Notes under the pieces: generated by a model
Told to the model about the DNA's origin: nothing
The model's database searches: none
The model's input: only the letters and a program-made list of their open reading frames with translations
Program-made: the position numbers and the translations under genes
Part shown: positions 1-9,473 of the stretch, one piece after another
Numbering within the stretch: position 1 is the first letter of the stretch
Layout: the number at the start of each line of letters is the position of its first letter
NCBI GenBank assembly: GCA_013150955.1
Contig: JAADJD010000055.1
Span: 1-33,052, forward strand
Reading direction: 5' to 3'
Length of the DNA stretch: 33,052 nt
Origin: Calditrichota bacterium
GTDB lineage: Bacteria > Calditrichota > Calditrichia > RBG-13-44-9 > J042

Positions 1-1754
1 TCAGCCACAGCCCAATATACTTCTTTGCGTTCTTCTTTGGTCAATCCCAATTCATCAAATACAATATCGTCTAACCTTTTTCTATCAGGTAGTGGTTTTG
101 GCTCTTGATCACGAATTGGTTTATTTATATTTAATCCATATTCTTCAAAAATTGATCTTAATTCTCTTTGAAAAATTGGTCTTATTTTTGAAATCTTTAA
201 TATTAAAATATTGTTAACTTCAAACTTCATGTTGTCTAATGCACCCTCAGCCAAATTTACCCTACCATTTATTTCACAAAACAAATTTTGAACCACACTA
301 TTAATTGAATTAATAATCCAATTGTCATTTTTTAGTTCATATGTTGTTATTGCATAAAAACGATCACTTATTAGATGCTTTCTTTTTAAAAAGGGAATAA
401 TAAATCTATCATTAAAAGCTTTAAACCATATAAAATCTGGAAGTAATTGCAATGTTATAGCCCACCAGTATTTCCTTGATCTACAAGTCGGCCTCAAATT
501 GGGCGGATTATAGCGACCACTCGGTTCTTTCCATTCGCTTTTTGTTTCTCCCCACTTGATGTACTCTAAAATAAACGCATTTTTTTTTCTTAATTCTCTT
601 TTGCTCTCATGGCACATTATAACCTTAAATTTTAAATCCTCTTCCTTTACGACAATGCTTTTAATCTCCCTGGGGCTTTTAACCACTGGCTTCAAATACT
701 CCGCCTCTACCAAAAATAGCTTATAATCCCGATCATTCTTTTTAAATTTCGACGGCTTAATCACCCGCAAACCGCGCTGCTTAATCTCTTCAATTGATTT
801 CAAATCCCGCAAATTTTGTACCCGGCCTAAATCCGGGTTTTTATCGGTAACGTCCTCCACATAAAAGAAATCGTTGGCACCGGTTTTAATTCCAAAACGT
901 ACTTCAGCAATATCTCCCAATCGGACTAACTTTCCCTTGCCCTTCTCTAAAATGGTAAAGAAAATCTCCGGGGCACGGAGGTATTTCCCACCCCATTTGT
1001 TGCCAACGTATTTCCCTTCACCAAATTTTTTCTTTTTTGCCCCTTTGATTAGTAGAGCACTATCTGTTTGCTTTTCTGGATATTCCCACCCTTCTTCCAA
1101 TAATTCCTCTTGTGTAATGGGGAACACGCGAAATTCTTCTTTTTTTACCAGCTCAGTGGCTTTATCAATGGCCAGTAAATTGCTGGTGGTTACAACTTCC
1201 TGGAATGCTTTTTTAAACGCCACAAATTTCACCGTGTGATGTAAAGCGGGCCAATTTCTACCTGCAGCGCTGATTGAGTCCCGAACAACAGGTGCACCAA
1301 ATAACACAATAACCGTATTTACATCCGCATGTTTAAAGCTGCGTTTGGCGTGGTTGTCGTAAATCGCATGCATCGGAACGTATTTGAGCAGGAATTCCTG
1401 TAAATCTTTGCCATAATCCACATCCAGCCAGGAATTAGAAGTGATAAAACAAAAGGTACCCCTGGGATTGAGCAGATTTAACCCATGGAAATAGAAATAG
1501 ATATAATAATCGCTGCGTCCGCTGATTTTCCGCCAGAATGGATAAATTGTTAACAGGGATTTTTGCAATTTTTCTTTGTAATCCCGCCTGTCTTTCAGTG
1601 TCACCTCATCCGCGGTCCGGTTGGGCGGTGCAATTTTTTCCTGCCGGACATAAGGCGGGTTGCCAATAACAATATCAAACCCGCCCTTTTCACCAAAAAT
1701 CTCCGCAAAGTCAATATCCCACACAAATGGTTTATTGGCCGGATTGGAAAGTTT
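1..1754 (-). pseudogene. C-terminal part of type IIG (Eco57I-like) restriction-modification enzyme, cut off from its start by a TAA and by the window edge
   Basis: The frame stays open from the window edge up to the TAA at 1755-1757 and continues the frame of the 1755-3689 ORF without a shift. About 30 codons past the stop it carries FDIVIGNPPYVR (NPPY at 1650-1661), the catalytic motif IV of N6-adenine methyltransferases. The sequence KISGRSDYYIYFYFHGLNLL and ITSNSWLDVDYG follow, typical of the Eco57I/COG1002 methylase fold. The rest should be the DNA target-recognition region; it includes W-rich and RFYAI segments. No start codon with a Shine-Dalgarno site was found just after the TAA, so independent translation is doubtful. 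The true C-terminus lies outside the window. Bases 1-660 are clearly more AT-rich than the remainder. Identification as an Eco57I-like enzyme is firm. Whether the gene is dead, split or misread is not known. Confidence 0.7.
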
Positions 1755-3689
1755 TTAGAGGATGTCTTTAAGTTGGGCAATTTCCTTTTGCGCATTCTGT
1801 TTTTGTTGTTCCAGCTGCCGATTTCGTTTATTACCGTTGCTGCCATTATCGGTTTCAAACATAGATGGTTGCGTTCCATGCTTCTCCCACTGACCTAACT
1901 GGCTAATTCTTTGCCGAATAAAATCCCGATAAATCCGAACTTCTTCTTCCAGCATTGCCTGAGGGTTTTTAAATTTGCAGGTGGAATCATTCAGGTAGAA
2001 TTTTTCTTTTTCCCGGGCCAATTTGGTTAATCTGCCTTTAATTTCAGATGGCATATCTTTGCCACGGACTCGTAAATCGACACCACCCAACTCCTGCACT
2101 AAAGAATCGCCGACCCGCAATTTTAAGTTAAAATTGGGTAACAAGGGATTCTTTTTAAGCTCTCCAAGTTCCATTTCGCTTTCTACAACTAATTGCAACC
2201 ACAACCGCAACTCGGTTGAGTGCACTGCCCAGGGCATTACATCCACTCCGTACAAGGAATTCTGGATGATGCGCTTCTTTAAGTTAAAAACGTCTATTTC
2301 CCTACCCGGTAGATGCCGATACACCAATCGATACAATTCTGTTAATACCAGCAGCATTCCCACCAAAAAAGCCCCACTCCCACATGCCGGATCGATTACT
2401 CTTAATGCATCCAATTTTTCTTCAAGTGTACCCCACAAATTGTTGGCTGTTAGATATTTCTCCGCTGCAGTCTTGTTTTCATCAAATAATAAATGATACC
2501 AGATGTCCTTTTCCACATCCGGTATGTTGGCATGCAGATATTCCACCAAACTCCGTCGACACATAAAATCCACTTCTACCCGCGGCGTGTAAAAAATTCC
2601 CAGGTCCTGTCTATCGTAAATTTCTTCGGCCACATTGGCCAGCGACTCATACACATACCCCAGCATTTCCGGGTCTACCGCTACTTCTACCTCCAGCGGC
2701 AAATCCTCCCGGATGGTAAAATTATACTTGTTTAAAAAATTAAATATTTGCTCGAAAAGATCATCGTTTAACTGGACATCAATCGTTCGGTCCAGTTCAT
2801 TTTCTTTGAACAATCCCCCATTCAAATACGGAGCCATTCGTAAGATATGATTGATTTCTTCGCCAAAATATGACCGATAGATAAACTTATTATTGAAGGC
2901 TTCCAGAAAAAGCACCTGCAACCATTCTGAAAAGAAGGTATCGGGTTTCACTTTTCCCTGTCGTTTCGATCGTTTGTATTCTTCCCAGAACCAGCTCACG
3001 AACCGGGGATTATTCCCCAACCATCGCTTCTTAGCAATGAAATAGTTAAACATTAATCGGTTCAATAACTGTAACGAAAATTCATGGGCCTGTCGGATGG
3101 AAATGCCCTGGTTCTTAACTGCATTTCGAATAGCGAAAAAAACTTTTTTATAATCTTCAAAAAACCTTTCGGTTACGCGTTCTCGATTAAACGCCTCTTG
3201 CCACTTTCGCCATATATCCCGGGAGGTTTTATCCTCCACCTTAACCTGTAAATCCAGGAGAATTTCCAGATCCGTGCGAAAGGGATTTTCCCGGTCGATA
3301 ACCAGCTGAGTAATTTTCAACTGAAACTCACCGGGGCCTTTTCTAATTTTTTCCGGTATGATGAAGTGATATTCTTTCCAATCCCCGGTAACAATCAATA
3401 GAAAGTATTGATAAAGGCTACTGAACTGCTGGACCAGTTGCCTGATGAAGGACCTATTTGTTTTGGTTGTCTCTACTAAAAAAATTGGCAGCTGGTTTTT
3501 AACAAAAGCAATTTGATAAATGTTTTGAATTTTTTCCGAGATTTCTTTACTGGAGACCAATTTGTTTATTTCTCTGATATAAGAAGGATCAAAAACTTCA
3601 TATCCAAGATTTTTAAAAAGATTATAAACATTTTCAGGTCTCAACAAATTTTTTACCAAATCCATTATATTTTCTTTTAACAAATCCAT
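1755..3689 (-). CDS. N-terminal part of type IIG (Eco57I-like) restriction-modification enzyme, ends at in-frame TAA
   Basis: The 644-residue product holds the N-terminal region and the S-adenosylmethionine-binding half of a combined restriction/methylation protein. Motif I, VIDPACGSGAFLVGML, lies at about residues 431-446, preceded by DLGIFYTPRVEVDFMCRRSL, the usual entry to this methylase domain, and followed by YGVDVMPWAVHSTELRLWL. The first 400 residues resemble the extended N-terminus of such enzymes, where a nuclease domain may lie, but I cannot point to a sure PD-(D/E)XK motif. The product ends in a Gln/Lys-rich stretch (RQLEQQKQNAQKEIAQLKDIL) at a TAA. The NPPY catalytic motif follows in the same frame, so this product alone should not methylate DNA. 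The intact protein would exceed 1,200 residues. It would normally recognise a DNA site, modify adenine and cut unmodified DNA. Confidence 0.75.
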   Translation of the reverse strand: MDLLKENIMDLVKNLLRPENVYNLFKNLGYEVFDPSYIREINKLVSSKEISEKIQNIYQIAFVKNQLPIFLVETTKTNRSFIRQLVQQFSSLYQYFLLIVTGDWKEYHFIIPEKIRKGPGEFQLKITQLVIDRENPFRTDLEILLDLQVKVEDKTSRDIWRKWQEAFNRERVTERFFEDYKKVFFAIRNAVKNQGISIRQAHEFSLQLLNRLMFNYFIAKKRWLGNNPRFVSWFWEEYKRSKRQGKVKPDTFFSEWLQVLFLEAFNNKFIYRSYFGEEINHILRMAPYLNGGLFKENELDRTIDVQLNDDLFEQIFNFLNKYNFTIREDLPLEVEVAVDPEMLGYVYESLANVAEEIYDRQDLGIFYTPRVEVDFMCRRSLVEYLHANIPDVEKDIWYHLLFDENKTAAEKYLTANNLWGTLEEKLDALRVIDPACGSGAFLVGMLLVLTELYRLVYRHLPGREIDVFNLKKRIIQNSLYGVDVMPWAVHSTELRLWLQLVVESEMELGELKKNPLLPNFNLKLRVGDSLVQELGGVDLRVRGKDMPSEIKGRLTKLAREKEKFYLNDSTCKFKNPQAMLEEEVRIYRDFIRQRISQLGQWEKHGTQPSMFETDNGSNGNKRNRQLEQQKQNAQKEIAQLKDIL

Positions 3690-3801
3690 AACCTCACATC
3701 CGTTTATGATTCATACTTTTAATCCCTGTAAGCTGAGGTGTGTTTGGAATTTAATAGATAGCTATCCGTTTTTACAAATATGAATTCTTCACCAACAATA
3801 T

Positions 3802-6738
3802 TCATTGGACACTACCATCCACCACCCCAACCAACACCTCAGCGGGGTGGTGGGCAGACTTTCCGGTGGCGTGGCGGATTTGTTGTCGGCAACTGAATCC
3901 CGAAGCGACAATGACCGCATCCGGTGGGGCGGAACGTACGGCGGGAAATAAGCGATGTTCTCCCATTTGTAACGAAATCGCATAGTGCTCCGCCTCGTAT
4001 CCAAAGGAGCCGGCCATCCCGCAGCAGCTGGAATCGATAATCGTTACCCGGGATCCGGGGATGGCCTCCAGCACGCGTCGTGTAGGCTCCATCCCCACCA
4101 GGGATTTCTGATGGCAATGGCCATGGACCAGCAGATGCTGCTCCTTTCGGGATTGCATCAGTCGTGTCAGAGATTCCAGGTGATTCGACACAAATTCCTC
4201 AAAGGTAAAAATCAGCTGCGAGGCCTGTTTTACCCGCTCATTTTCCGGCAATAGGTAATGATAATCATCCCGTAATGCCAGGATGCAACCGGGCTCCAAT
4301 CCCACAATGGGGCAATTTTGCTGAACGTAGGGCTGCAACTGCTGAACCAACGTGCGAGCCGCTTGACGGGCCGGTTCGATCATTCCCTTCGAAATCATTG
4401 GCCGACCGCAGCAGCCCAACCGGGGCACTATCACCCGGAAGCCCATCTTTTGCAGGAGTTGCACGGCTGCGCGGGGTATCCAGGGTTCATGATATTGACT
4501 GAACGTATCCACCATCAGAACCACGGTTGGTGCATTCTGATCCCGCGATGACAGCTCGCCTTTGGACAAATCCGACTGGCGGTACCCGCGGAAAAATGGT
4601 TGACGCGCGTACGGAGGCAATGTCCGGTGGCGACTGATCCCCAGTGTTTTTTCCAGAATCCAGCGGGTTATGGGTTGCCGCAGAATCGCATTGACCAGCA
4701 TGGCCTGGGGCCCGGCTGACCATCTGGCCACCTGATGAGCCCGGGCAAATAGCCGGTTTCGCAGGGGCATCCGATGAACGCGATAATACTGTGCCAAAAA
4801 TTCGGTTTTAATTTTGGCCATGTCCACTGACGAGGGACATTCCGCCTTGCAGGCTTTGCACTCCACACATAAGTCCAGAACCTGGAACATGCGTTCACCG
4901 GTCAACTCCCGAAAAGGCAACTTTCCGGACAGGGCGGCACGCAGGGCATTCGCCCGTCCCCGGGTGCTGTGCTCTTCCTCCCGTGTGGCCATAAAGCTGG
5001 GGCACATGGTACCGGTGGTTCGTTTGCGGCACACCCCGGCTCCGTTGCACATTTCAATGGCGCGATCAAAGCCCCCATCGTCAGAAAAATCCAGAATGGT
5101 TTTGACCGGTACCGTGCGATACCCGGAACCATAGCGCAAATTTTCCGTCATGGGCGGTCCATCCACAATGATTCCGGGATTAAATATTCCCCTTGGATCG
5201 AAAATATTCTTCACCTGCTTGAACAATCGATACAATTCCGGGCCGTAAAACCGTTCATTGATCCAGCTCCGCACCCGCCCATCCCCATGCTCGCTGGAAA
5301 ACACTCCCCCGTAACTGCTCACCAGTTCCGCGGCAAAGGAGGCAATCAAGGGAAGCTTTTCCACTTCGCTGGCCAATTTGGTGTTCATTAAGGGACGAAT
5401 GTGCAGGCACCCCGCACTGGCATGGGCGTAATACGCCACCCGTGTGCCCAACTCGTTGCAAAATCGCTCCACCTGATCCACATAATCCGCCAGGTGTTCC
5501 ACCGGTACCGCGGCATCCTCAATAAAAGGAATGGGTTTGTAATCCCCTTTGATGCTCATTAATAAGCCCAATCCCACCTTTCGCACGGTCCACACATTGT
5601 CCTGCAAACGGGGATCGATCGCCGGTACCACCGTACATCGGATTCGTTTGCGCTGCAGGTGATCCTTCAGATGCTGCACCCGACGTCGCAATTCGGGTTC
5701 ACTATCTCCATAAAACTCGGTGATTAACACACAGTTGGGCTCTCCCTGGATGAATGTTTGCAGCAACCGCGCGTATTGTGGCACTCCCTTGCACAGGGTC
5801 AATGCCATGTGATCCAGCAACTCCACTGCGGATGGATGCGTTTCCAGAATGGTGGGCACTGCTGAAAGGGCCTGGTAAAGACCGGGGAATTGCACCAGAG
5901 CCAGGGCAGTTTTTTTGGGGCGGGGAACCAGATTCAGCTTCACCTCCGTTATAACGCCCAAGGTACCCTCTGCCCCGCAGATGAGCTTGCTGAGATTAAA
6001 CCGGGTATCGTTTGAATAGCGGTGAGATACCCCTTCGATAAACCGATCCAGATTGTATCCCCCACAGCGCCGCCAGTGGCGCGGCGTTCCGCGACGAATT
6101 ACTTCCTGATGCTCCCGAATCAGCTGATGAATCTCGCGATAAATTTTGCCTTCCAGACCGGGACGCTTTTCGTAGCGGGGCAGCTGATCTGCTTCCACGG
6201 GTTGAAAATGTACCTGGCTCCCATCGGCCAGGATCACGTCCATTTCAAGGACGTGCTCTACCGTCATCCCATATAAAATAGAATGGGCTCCGGTGGAATT
6301 ATTGGAAACGATGCCGCCCATGGCAGCGCGATTGCTGCTGGCCGGATCCGGGCCGTACTGCAGTCCGTAGGGTTTGAGGTGGGCATTCAGCGCATCCAGC
6401 ACCACACCCGGTTGCACCCGCACCCAGCGTTCTTCCGGATTCACTTCCAGAATCCGGTCCAGATGTCGGGTAAAATCGATGATCAACGCCTGATTGATGG
6501 CTTGGCCGGCCAGACTACTGCCGCTGGTTCGGGCCAGGATGGGAACCGGGTACTCCCGTGCCAGCAAAACGGCCTGTTGCACATCCTCGATGGTGCGGGG
6601 AATGAGTACCCCCAGCGGCATGACCTGGTAGATGCTGGCATCGGTGCTGTAAAAAATTCGGCTGTAAGCATCCGTGCGAACATCTCCCTGAACGATATTC
6701 CTGAGATGGGCAAAGAATTGATCAACTATAGATTTCAA
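3802..6738 (-). CDS. FAD-binding and 4Fe-4S/CCG-domain fused oxidoreductase (D-lactate dehydrogenase-like)
   Basis: The 978-residue product is a fusion of a GlcD/Dld-type flavoprotein and a GlpC-type iron-sulfur protein. The FAD-binding PCMH domain is at the N-terminus (RTSGSSLAGQAIN near 70-82; GPDPASSNRAAMGGIVSNNS near 134-153), followed by the FAD-oxidase C-terminal domain to about residue 530. Ferredoxin-like cysteines sit at CNGAGVC (from residue 564) with a nearby CP, and at CVECKACKAECP (624-635). Two cysteine-rich CCG motifs, GCCGRP (about 775) and SCCGMAG (about 905), close the protein. This order and length match the FAD/Fe-S fused D-lactate or 2-hydroxyacid dehydrogenases (YdiJ-like), which pass electrons from D-lactate or a similar 2-hydroxy acid to quinone or another carrier. 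The exact substrate cannot be read from sequence. Translation probably starts at a TTG with GGGAG about ten bases upstream. No signal peptide or membrane span is visible, so the protein is cytoplasmic or peripheral. Confidence 0.88.
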   Translation of the reverse strand: MKSIVDQFFAHLRNIVQGDVRTDAYSRIFYSTDASIYQVMPLGVLIPRTIEDVQQAVLLAREYPVPILARTSGSSLAGQAINQALIIDFTRHLDRILEVNPEERWVRVQPGVVLDALNAHLKPYGLQYGPDPASSNRAAMGGIVSNNSTGAHSILYGMTVEHVLEMDVILADGSQVHFQPVEADQLPRYEKRPGLEGKIYREIHQLIREHQEVIRRGTPRHWRRCGGYNLDRFIEGVSHRYSNDTRFNLSKLICGAEGTLGVITEVKLNLVPRPKKTALALVQFPGLYQALSAVPTILETHPSAVELLDHMALTLCKGVPQYARLLQTFIQGEPNCVLITEFYGDSEPELRRRVQHLKDHLQRKRIRCTVVPAIDPRLQDNVWTVRKVGLGLLMSIKGDYKPIPFIEDAAVPVEHLADYVDQVERFCNELGTRVAYYAHASAGCLHIRPLMNTKLASEVEKLPLIASFAAELVSSYGGVFSSEHGDGRVRSWINERFYGPELYRLFKQVKNIFDPRGIFNPGIIVDGPPMTENLRYGSGYRTVPVKTILDFSDDGGFDRAIEMCNGAGVCRKRTTGTMCPSFMATREEEHSTRGRANALRAALSGKLPFRELTGERMFQVLDLCVECKACKAECPSSVDMAKIKTEFLAQYYRVHRMPLRNRLFARAHQVARWSAGPQAMLVNAILRQPITRWILEKTLGISRHRTLPPYARQPFFRGYRQSDLSKGELSSRDQNAPTVVLMVDTFSQYHEPWIPRAAVQLLQKMGFRVIVPRLGCCGRPMISKGMIEPARQAARTLVQQLQPYVQQNCPIVGLEPGCILALRDDYHYLLPENERVKQASQLIFTFEEFVSNHLESLTRLMQSRKEQHLLVHGHCHQKSLVGMEPTRRVLEAIPGSRVTIIDSSCCGMAGSFGYEAEHYAISLQMGEHRLFPAVRSAPPDAVIVASGFSCRQQIRHATGKSAHHPAEVLVGVVDGSVQ

Positions 6739-6884
6739 TACAATTATTCTCCCAGGACTTCAAAATAAAACACACTAAATAATACATCCAAAAAGAAAAA
6801 CCAACCCTATGGATAAAAGAAAATCTGGATACAGTGATAAAAAAGCTCAGAATTCAACCCTTCACTTAATGAATCAATTGTCCA

Positions 6885-7937
6885 TCACATATTAAACGAA
6901 AGCCCAAGATGAGGAACCACTCCACCACCTTGTTTATACCTGGCCCAATTCACCGAAAACCACAAAAATTTAAACCCAAATCCAAAGGTATTGTAGGACG
7001 ATTCACCATTTTTCAAATTAATAACCCGGCCAATTAGCACACTTACCATCTCACTGAATATCACTTTTGATCCAAAACACAAATAACTTAAAGCGGGATC
7101 ATCCAGAATGCGCTTGTTTAATTCCACATTAAAATTCACTCCCAACATTTTCGATTGATAAAAAGAATAAGTAGCACCAAAACGCAATAAAGCCGGAGGC
7201 GGGCTATCGGTTCCATCTTTAAAACGAATTTGTGATCCATAATTGCTAATTCCTAATCCCAAAGATATCCCTTTTCTACCCTCATTAACCGAACCAAATG
7301 TTAGAAACGGAAATAAATCAAAATATAAAACACCGAAATCAAACAACAAACCAGAGCCTTCGGGCTTGACAAGTTTACCATTCTCAAATAATAAAAGCAA
7401 AGTTGATCGTTTTATATAACTTAATCCTATACCTAAAGCGGCATTAGAACTTATCGCCTTTGCATAAGCAAATTTCAATTGATAATCCATATCCTCCGTG
7501 CTTCTCTGTACTATACTATACTCATTATCAATAAGATATTTTTTCGAATAGTACTTAATATGAATGGAACCACCTACATGTCCCAATTTTGGGATTTTTA
7601 ATACGGCAGCGCCATAGACGATATAATTTTTCGTATTAGCAGGAATAAATTCATAAAAATAATTAATTTTTTTCAGATTATCATCAGCAACATTTTGTGT
7701 TATTCTGCTCAAAACAATCGAAATATTTTTGACAAATATCATCGCAGCCGGATTATAATACAGCGCAAATGCATCGGTTCGATCTGCAACGCCCGCCGCA
7801 CCGGATGCAGCTACTTCAGGAGAAGCATTCCAGTACAAAAAACTAAATACCGATTGTTGCCCCAATACCCTTACGTTACTCAATAAAATGCAAAATAAAA
7901 TGAACAGACAAAGGAATAAACCTTCACGTGCCCTCAT
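6885..7937 (-). CDS. PorV/PorQ family outer-membrane protein
   Basis: The product has an N-terminal signal peptide (MRAREGLFLCLFILFCILLS, ending near VLGQ) and then the signature SGAAGVADRTDAFALYYNPA of the PorV/PorQ (FadL-like, UPF0164-type) beta-barrel family of the FCB group. The remainder is rich in alternating aromatic and glycine strands and ends in GLSFNM, as in outer-membrane barrels. I chose the ATG at 7935-7937 because GGGGGA lies just upstream and it puts the signal peptide at the N-terminus; an upstream ATG at 7991 lacks both. PorV and PorQ work with the type IX secretion system in Bacteroidota, but many relatives have no proven role and no other secretion gene is in this window. 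The gene is markedly AT-rich compared with its neighbours. It stands alone, with about 146 bases to the preceding gene. Confidence 0.75.
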   Translation of the reverse strand: MRAREGLFLCLFILFCILLSNVRVLGQQSVFSFLYWNASPEVAASGAAGVADRTDAFALYYNPAAMIFVKNISIVLSRITQNVADDNLKKINYFYEFIPANTKNYIVYGAAVLKIPKLGHVGGSIHIKYYSKKYLIDNEYSIVQRSTEDMDYQLKFAYAKAISSNAALGIGLSYIKRSTLLLLFENGKLVKPEGSGLLFDFGVLYFDLFPFLTFGSVNEGRKGISLGLGISNYGSQIRFKDGTDSPPPALLRFGATYSFYQSKMLGVNFNVELNKRILDDPALSYLCFGSKVIFSEMVSVLIGRVINLKNGESSYNTFGFGFKFLWFSVNWARYKQGGGVVPHLGLSFNM

Positions 7938-8126
7938 TTTTTCCCCCAATTTTTTATTTAGAATATATAGAATACCATTTTTAAGTGTCAAACTTTGACT
8001 TCATCTTAATGTATTTGCATTCAATAAAGAATTGTATGACGCATCATAGAAAGCATGTTGATACTAAAGAGAATATTATAAACCCGAATTTAGCATCTAC
8101 AACCTGCTATTCAACGATTTTATAAT

Positions 8127-8553
8127 CCCAAATAATGCGTTAAACCACGAACCACGCGAATGAATTCGAATCATATCAACAAAATAGCGAATATATCCGG
8201 GAAAACACTTTCATCCAGAGAGCATTAAGTGCATTTTATTGTTTTTATTGGTGTTCATTCGTGTAATTCGTAGGCGAATGCATAATCTGGGTTAATTTTA
8301 TTTGTGTTCATTCGTGCAATTCGTGGTTTAACCCAGAGAATGCGTTAGACCACGAATTACACGAATTAACACGAATAGAATTAATAAAATACATTGGATT
8401 ATTTCTGGATGAAAATGTGTTGCGTGGTTTTATTCGCGATTTAATTGATATTTTTTGGTTTCATTCGCGTGATTCGCGGTTTATTGAATTATTTGGGTTT
8501 AACGCATAATCTGGGTTAATTCGTGTAATTCGTAGGCTATCGCATAATTTGGG
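8127..8553 (+). mobile_element. Cluster of nested copies of a short inverted-repeat element (MITE-like)
   Basis: Bases 8127-8291 form a full-length copy that begins CCCAAATAATGC and ends GCATAATCTGGG. A reversed copy (8332-8497) sits inside the right arm of another partial copy whose terminus is at 8515, and a third right arm ends at 8551-8553 (TTTGGG). The whole cluster is flanked by the same five bases, ATAAT, at 8122-8126 and 8554-8558. TTAAT follows both internal right ends (8292-8296 and 8516-8520). This is what repeated insertion, with some recombination or deletion, would leave. No coding capacity is seen; the element would need a transposase supplied from elsewhere. Confidence 0.75.
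8332..8497 (-). mobile_element. Reversed copy of the short inverted-repeat element, nested, with TTTAA target duplication
   Basis: This 166-base copy is the reverse complement of the family consensus: it begins CCCAGAGAATGC and ends AATTATTTGGG. It is flanked exactly by TTTAA on both sides (8327-8331 and 8498-8502). Removing it together with one TTTAA restores an uninterrupted right arm, ATTCGTGGTTTAACGCATAA, then TCTGGG, of another copy. This makes it a clear secondary insertion. Confidence 0.82.
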
Positions 8554-8572
8554 ATAATCTCGTCTGAAACAA

Positions 8573-8602
8573 AAAACCCTGCGAGGAAAATCGCAGGGTT
8601 TT
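8573..8602 (-). terminator. Rho-independent terminator of the flavin reductase gene
   Basis: A perfect 12-bp stem (AAAACCCTGCGA / TCGCAGGGTTTT) with a six-base loop lies 28 bases past the stop codon at 8631. On the minus strand the stem runs into a T tract (TTTTTTG). The position just before the repeat cluster insulates the reductase gene from the downstream genes. Confidence 0.88.
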
Positions 8603-8630
8603 CATTACATCATACTTTGGGGAAATCCCT

Positions 8631-9131
8631 TCATCCCCCATAAAATACATTGTCGCCCAGATCTTTCAGGGTCAGCGTGACCTCATCGGGGCGGCCTTCT
8701 GGCGCTTCTCGCACCACGGCTTCCACCACTTCGCCCACAAAAACGGAATGATCCCCTTTCTCCACCGTGTCCACCAGGCGACATTCCACATACGCAGGCA
8801 CATCGTCCAGAACCGGCGCACCCGTTGTTCCCGTGGAAAAGGCAACACCGTTGATGGTATTTCCCTCTCGCTGAGTGGGTTTAAAAAACGCAAACGCCAT
8901 TCCCTGCTGCCCCTTTTTCAAGATGTTGAGGGCAAAGTAGCCGCTTTCCTTAATCAGCCGGTGGACGCCGGAATCGACTTTAACACCCAGTGCCAGCAAG
9001 GGAGGCTGAAACGATGCCTGGGTCACCCAGTTCACCGTGGCGGCGGCCACTTCGTCCCCTTTCGCTGCCGTCAACACGTACAGCCCATAGGGGATCATCC
9101 GTAACGCCGTTTTCTTGCTGGATTCATCCAT
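8631..9131 (-). CDS. Flavin reductase-like FMN-binding protein
   Basis: The product is 166 residues long from the ATG at 9129-9131. That start is set by GGAGGT nine bases upstream; a longer frame to 9200 has no such site. The sequence PYGLYVLTA, the stretch AAATVNWVTQASFQPPLLALGV, then FALNIL and HSVFVGEVVEA are the conserved blocks of the flavin reductase-like domain (split-barrel fold that binds FMN). Members reduce free flavin with NAD(P)H or act as small flavoproteins that work with rubredoxins or oxygenases. No partner oxygenase or rubredoxin is adjacent, so the physiological role is open. The protein is soluble and cytoplasmic, with no signal peptide. The gene is a single transcription unit with its own terminator. 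Confidence 0.85.
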   Translation of the reverse strand: MDESSKKTALRMIPYGLYVLTAAKGDEVAAATVNWVTQASFQPPLLALGVKVDSGVHRLIKESGYFALNILKKGQQGMAFAFFKPTQREGNTINGVAFSTGTTGAPVLDDVPAYVECRLVDTVEKGDHSVFVGEVVEAVVREAPEGRPDEVTLTLKDLGDNVFYGG

Positions 9132-9308
9132 ATCTATCTGACCTCCTTTTTTATTTTCGGTGCAACTATTGCGCTGGCAGAAAACTATGGATGATCCCAT
9201 TTAAAATCAAGTTCGGAAGCCATTTGCTTTCCAGCCGCCCCCCATTCCCGCAAAACCTGGTGGGCAAACGCCCTGCTGACTTCCGTTCAACCCAAATTGT
9301 GCATGAAA

Positions 9309-9473
9309 CCCAAATAATGCACTGAACCACGAATCACGCGAAAGAATTCGGAAAAAATCAACAAAATAGCGAATATATCCGGGAAAACATTTTCATCCAG
9401 ATAGAATCCAGTGCATTTTATTGTTTTTATTGGTGTTCATTCGTGTCATTCGTAGGCGAATGCATAATCTGGA
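9309..9473 (+). mobile_element. Short inverted-repeat element, full-length copy abutting the ccoH stop codon
   Basis: The 165-base copy begins CCCAAATAATGC and ends GCATAATCTGGA. Its interior is nearly identical to the 8127-8291 copy (for example the shared AATAGCGAATATATCCGGGA). The flanking pentamers are TGAAA (left) and TTAAA (right), a target duplication with one mismatch. Its last base is followed at once by the TTA that is the stop codon (TAA) of ccoH. Confidence 0.8.
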
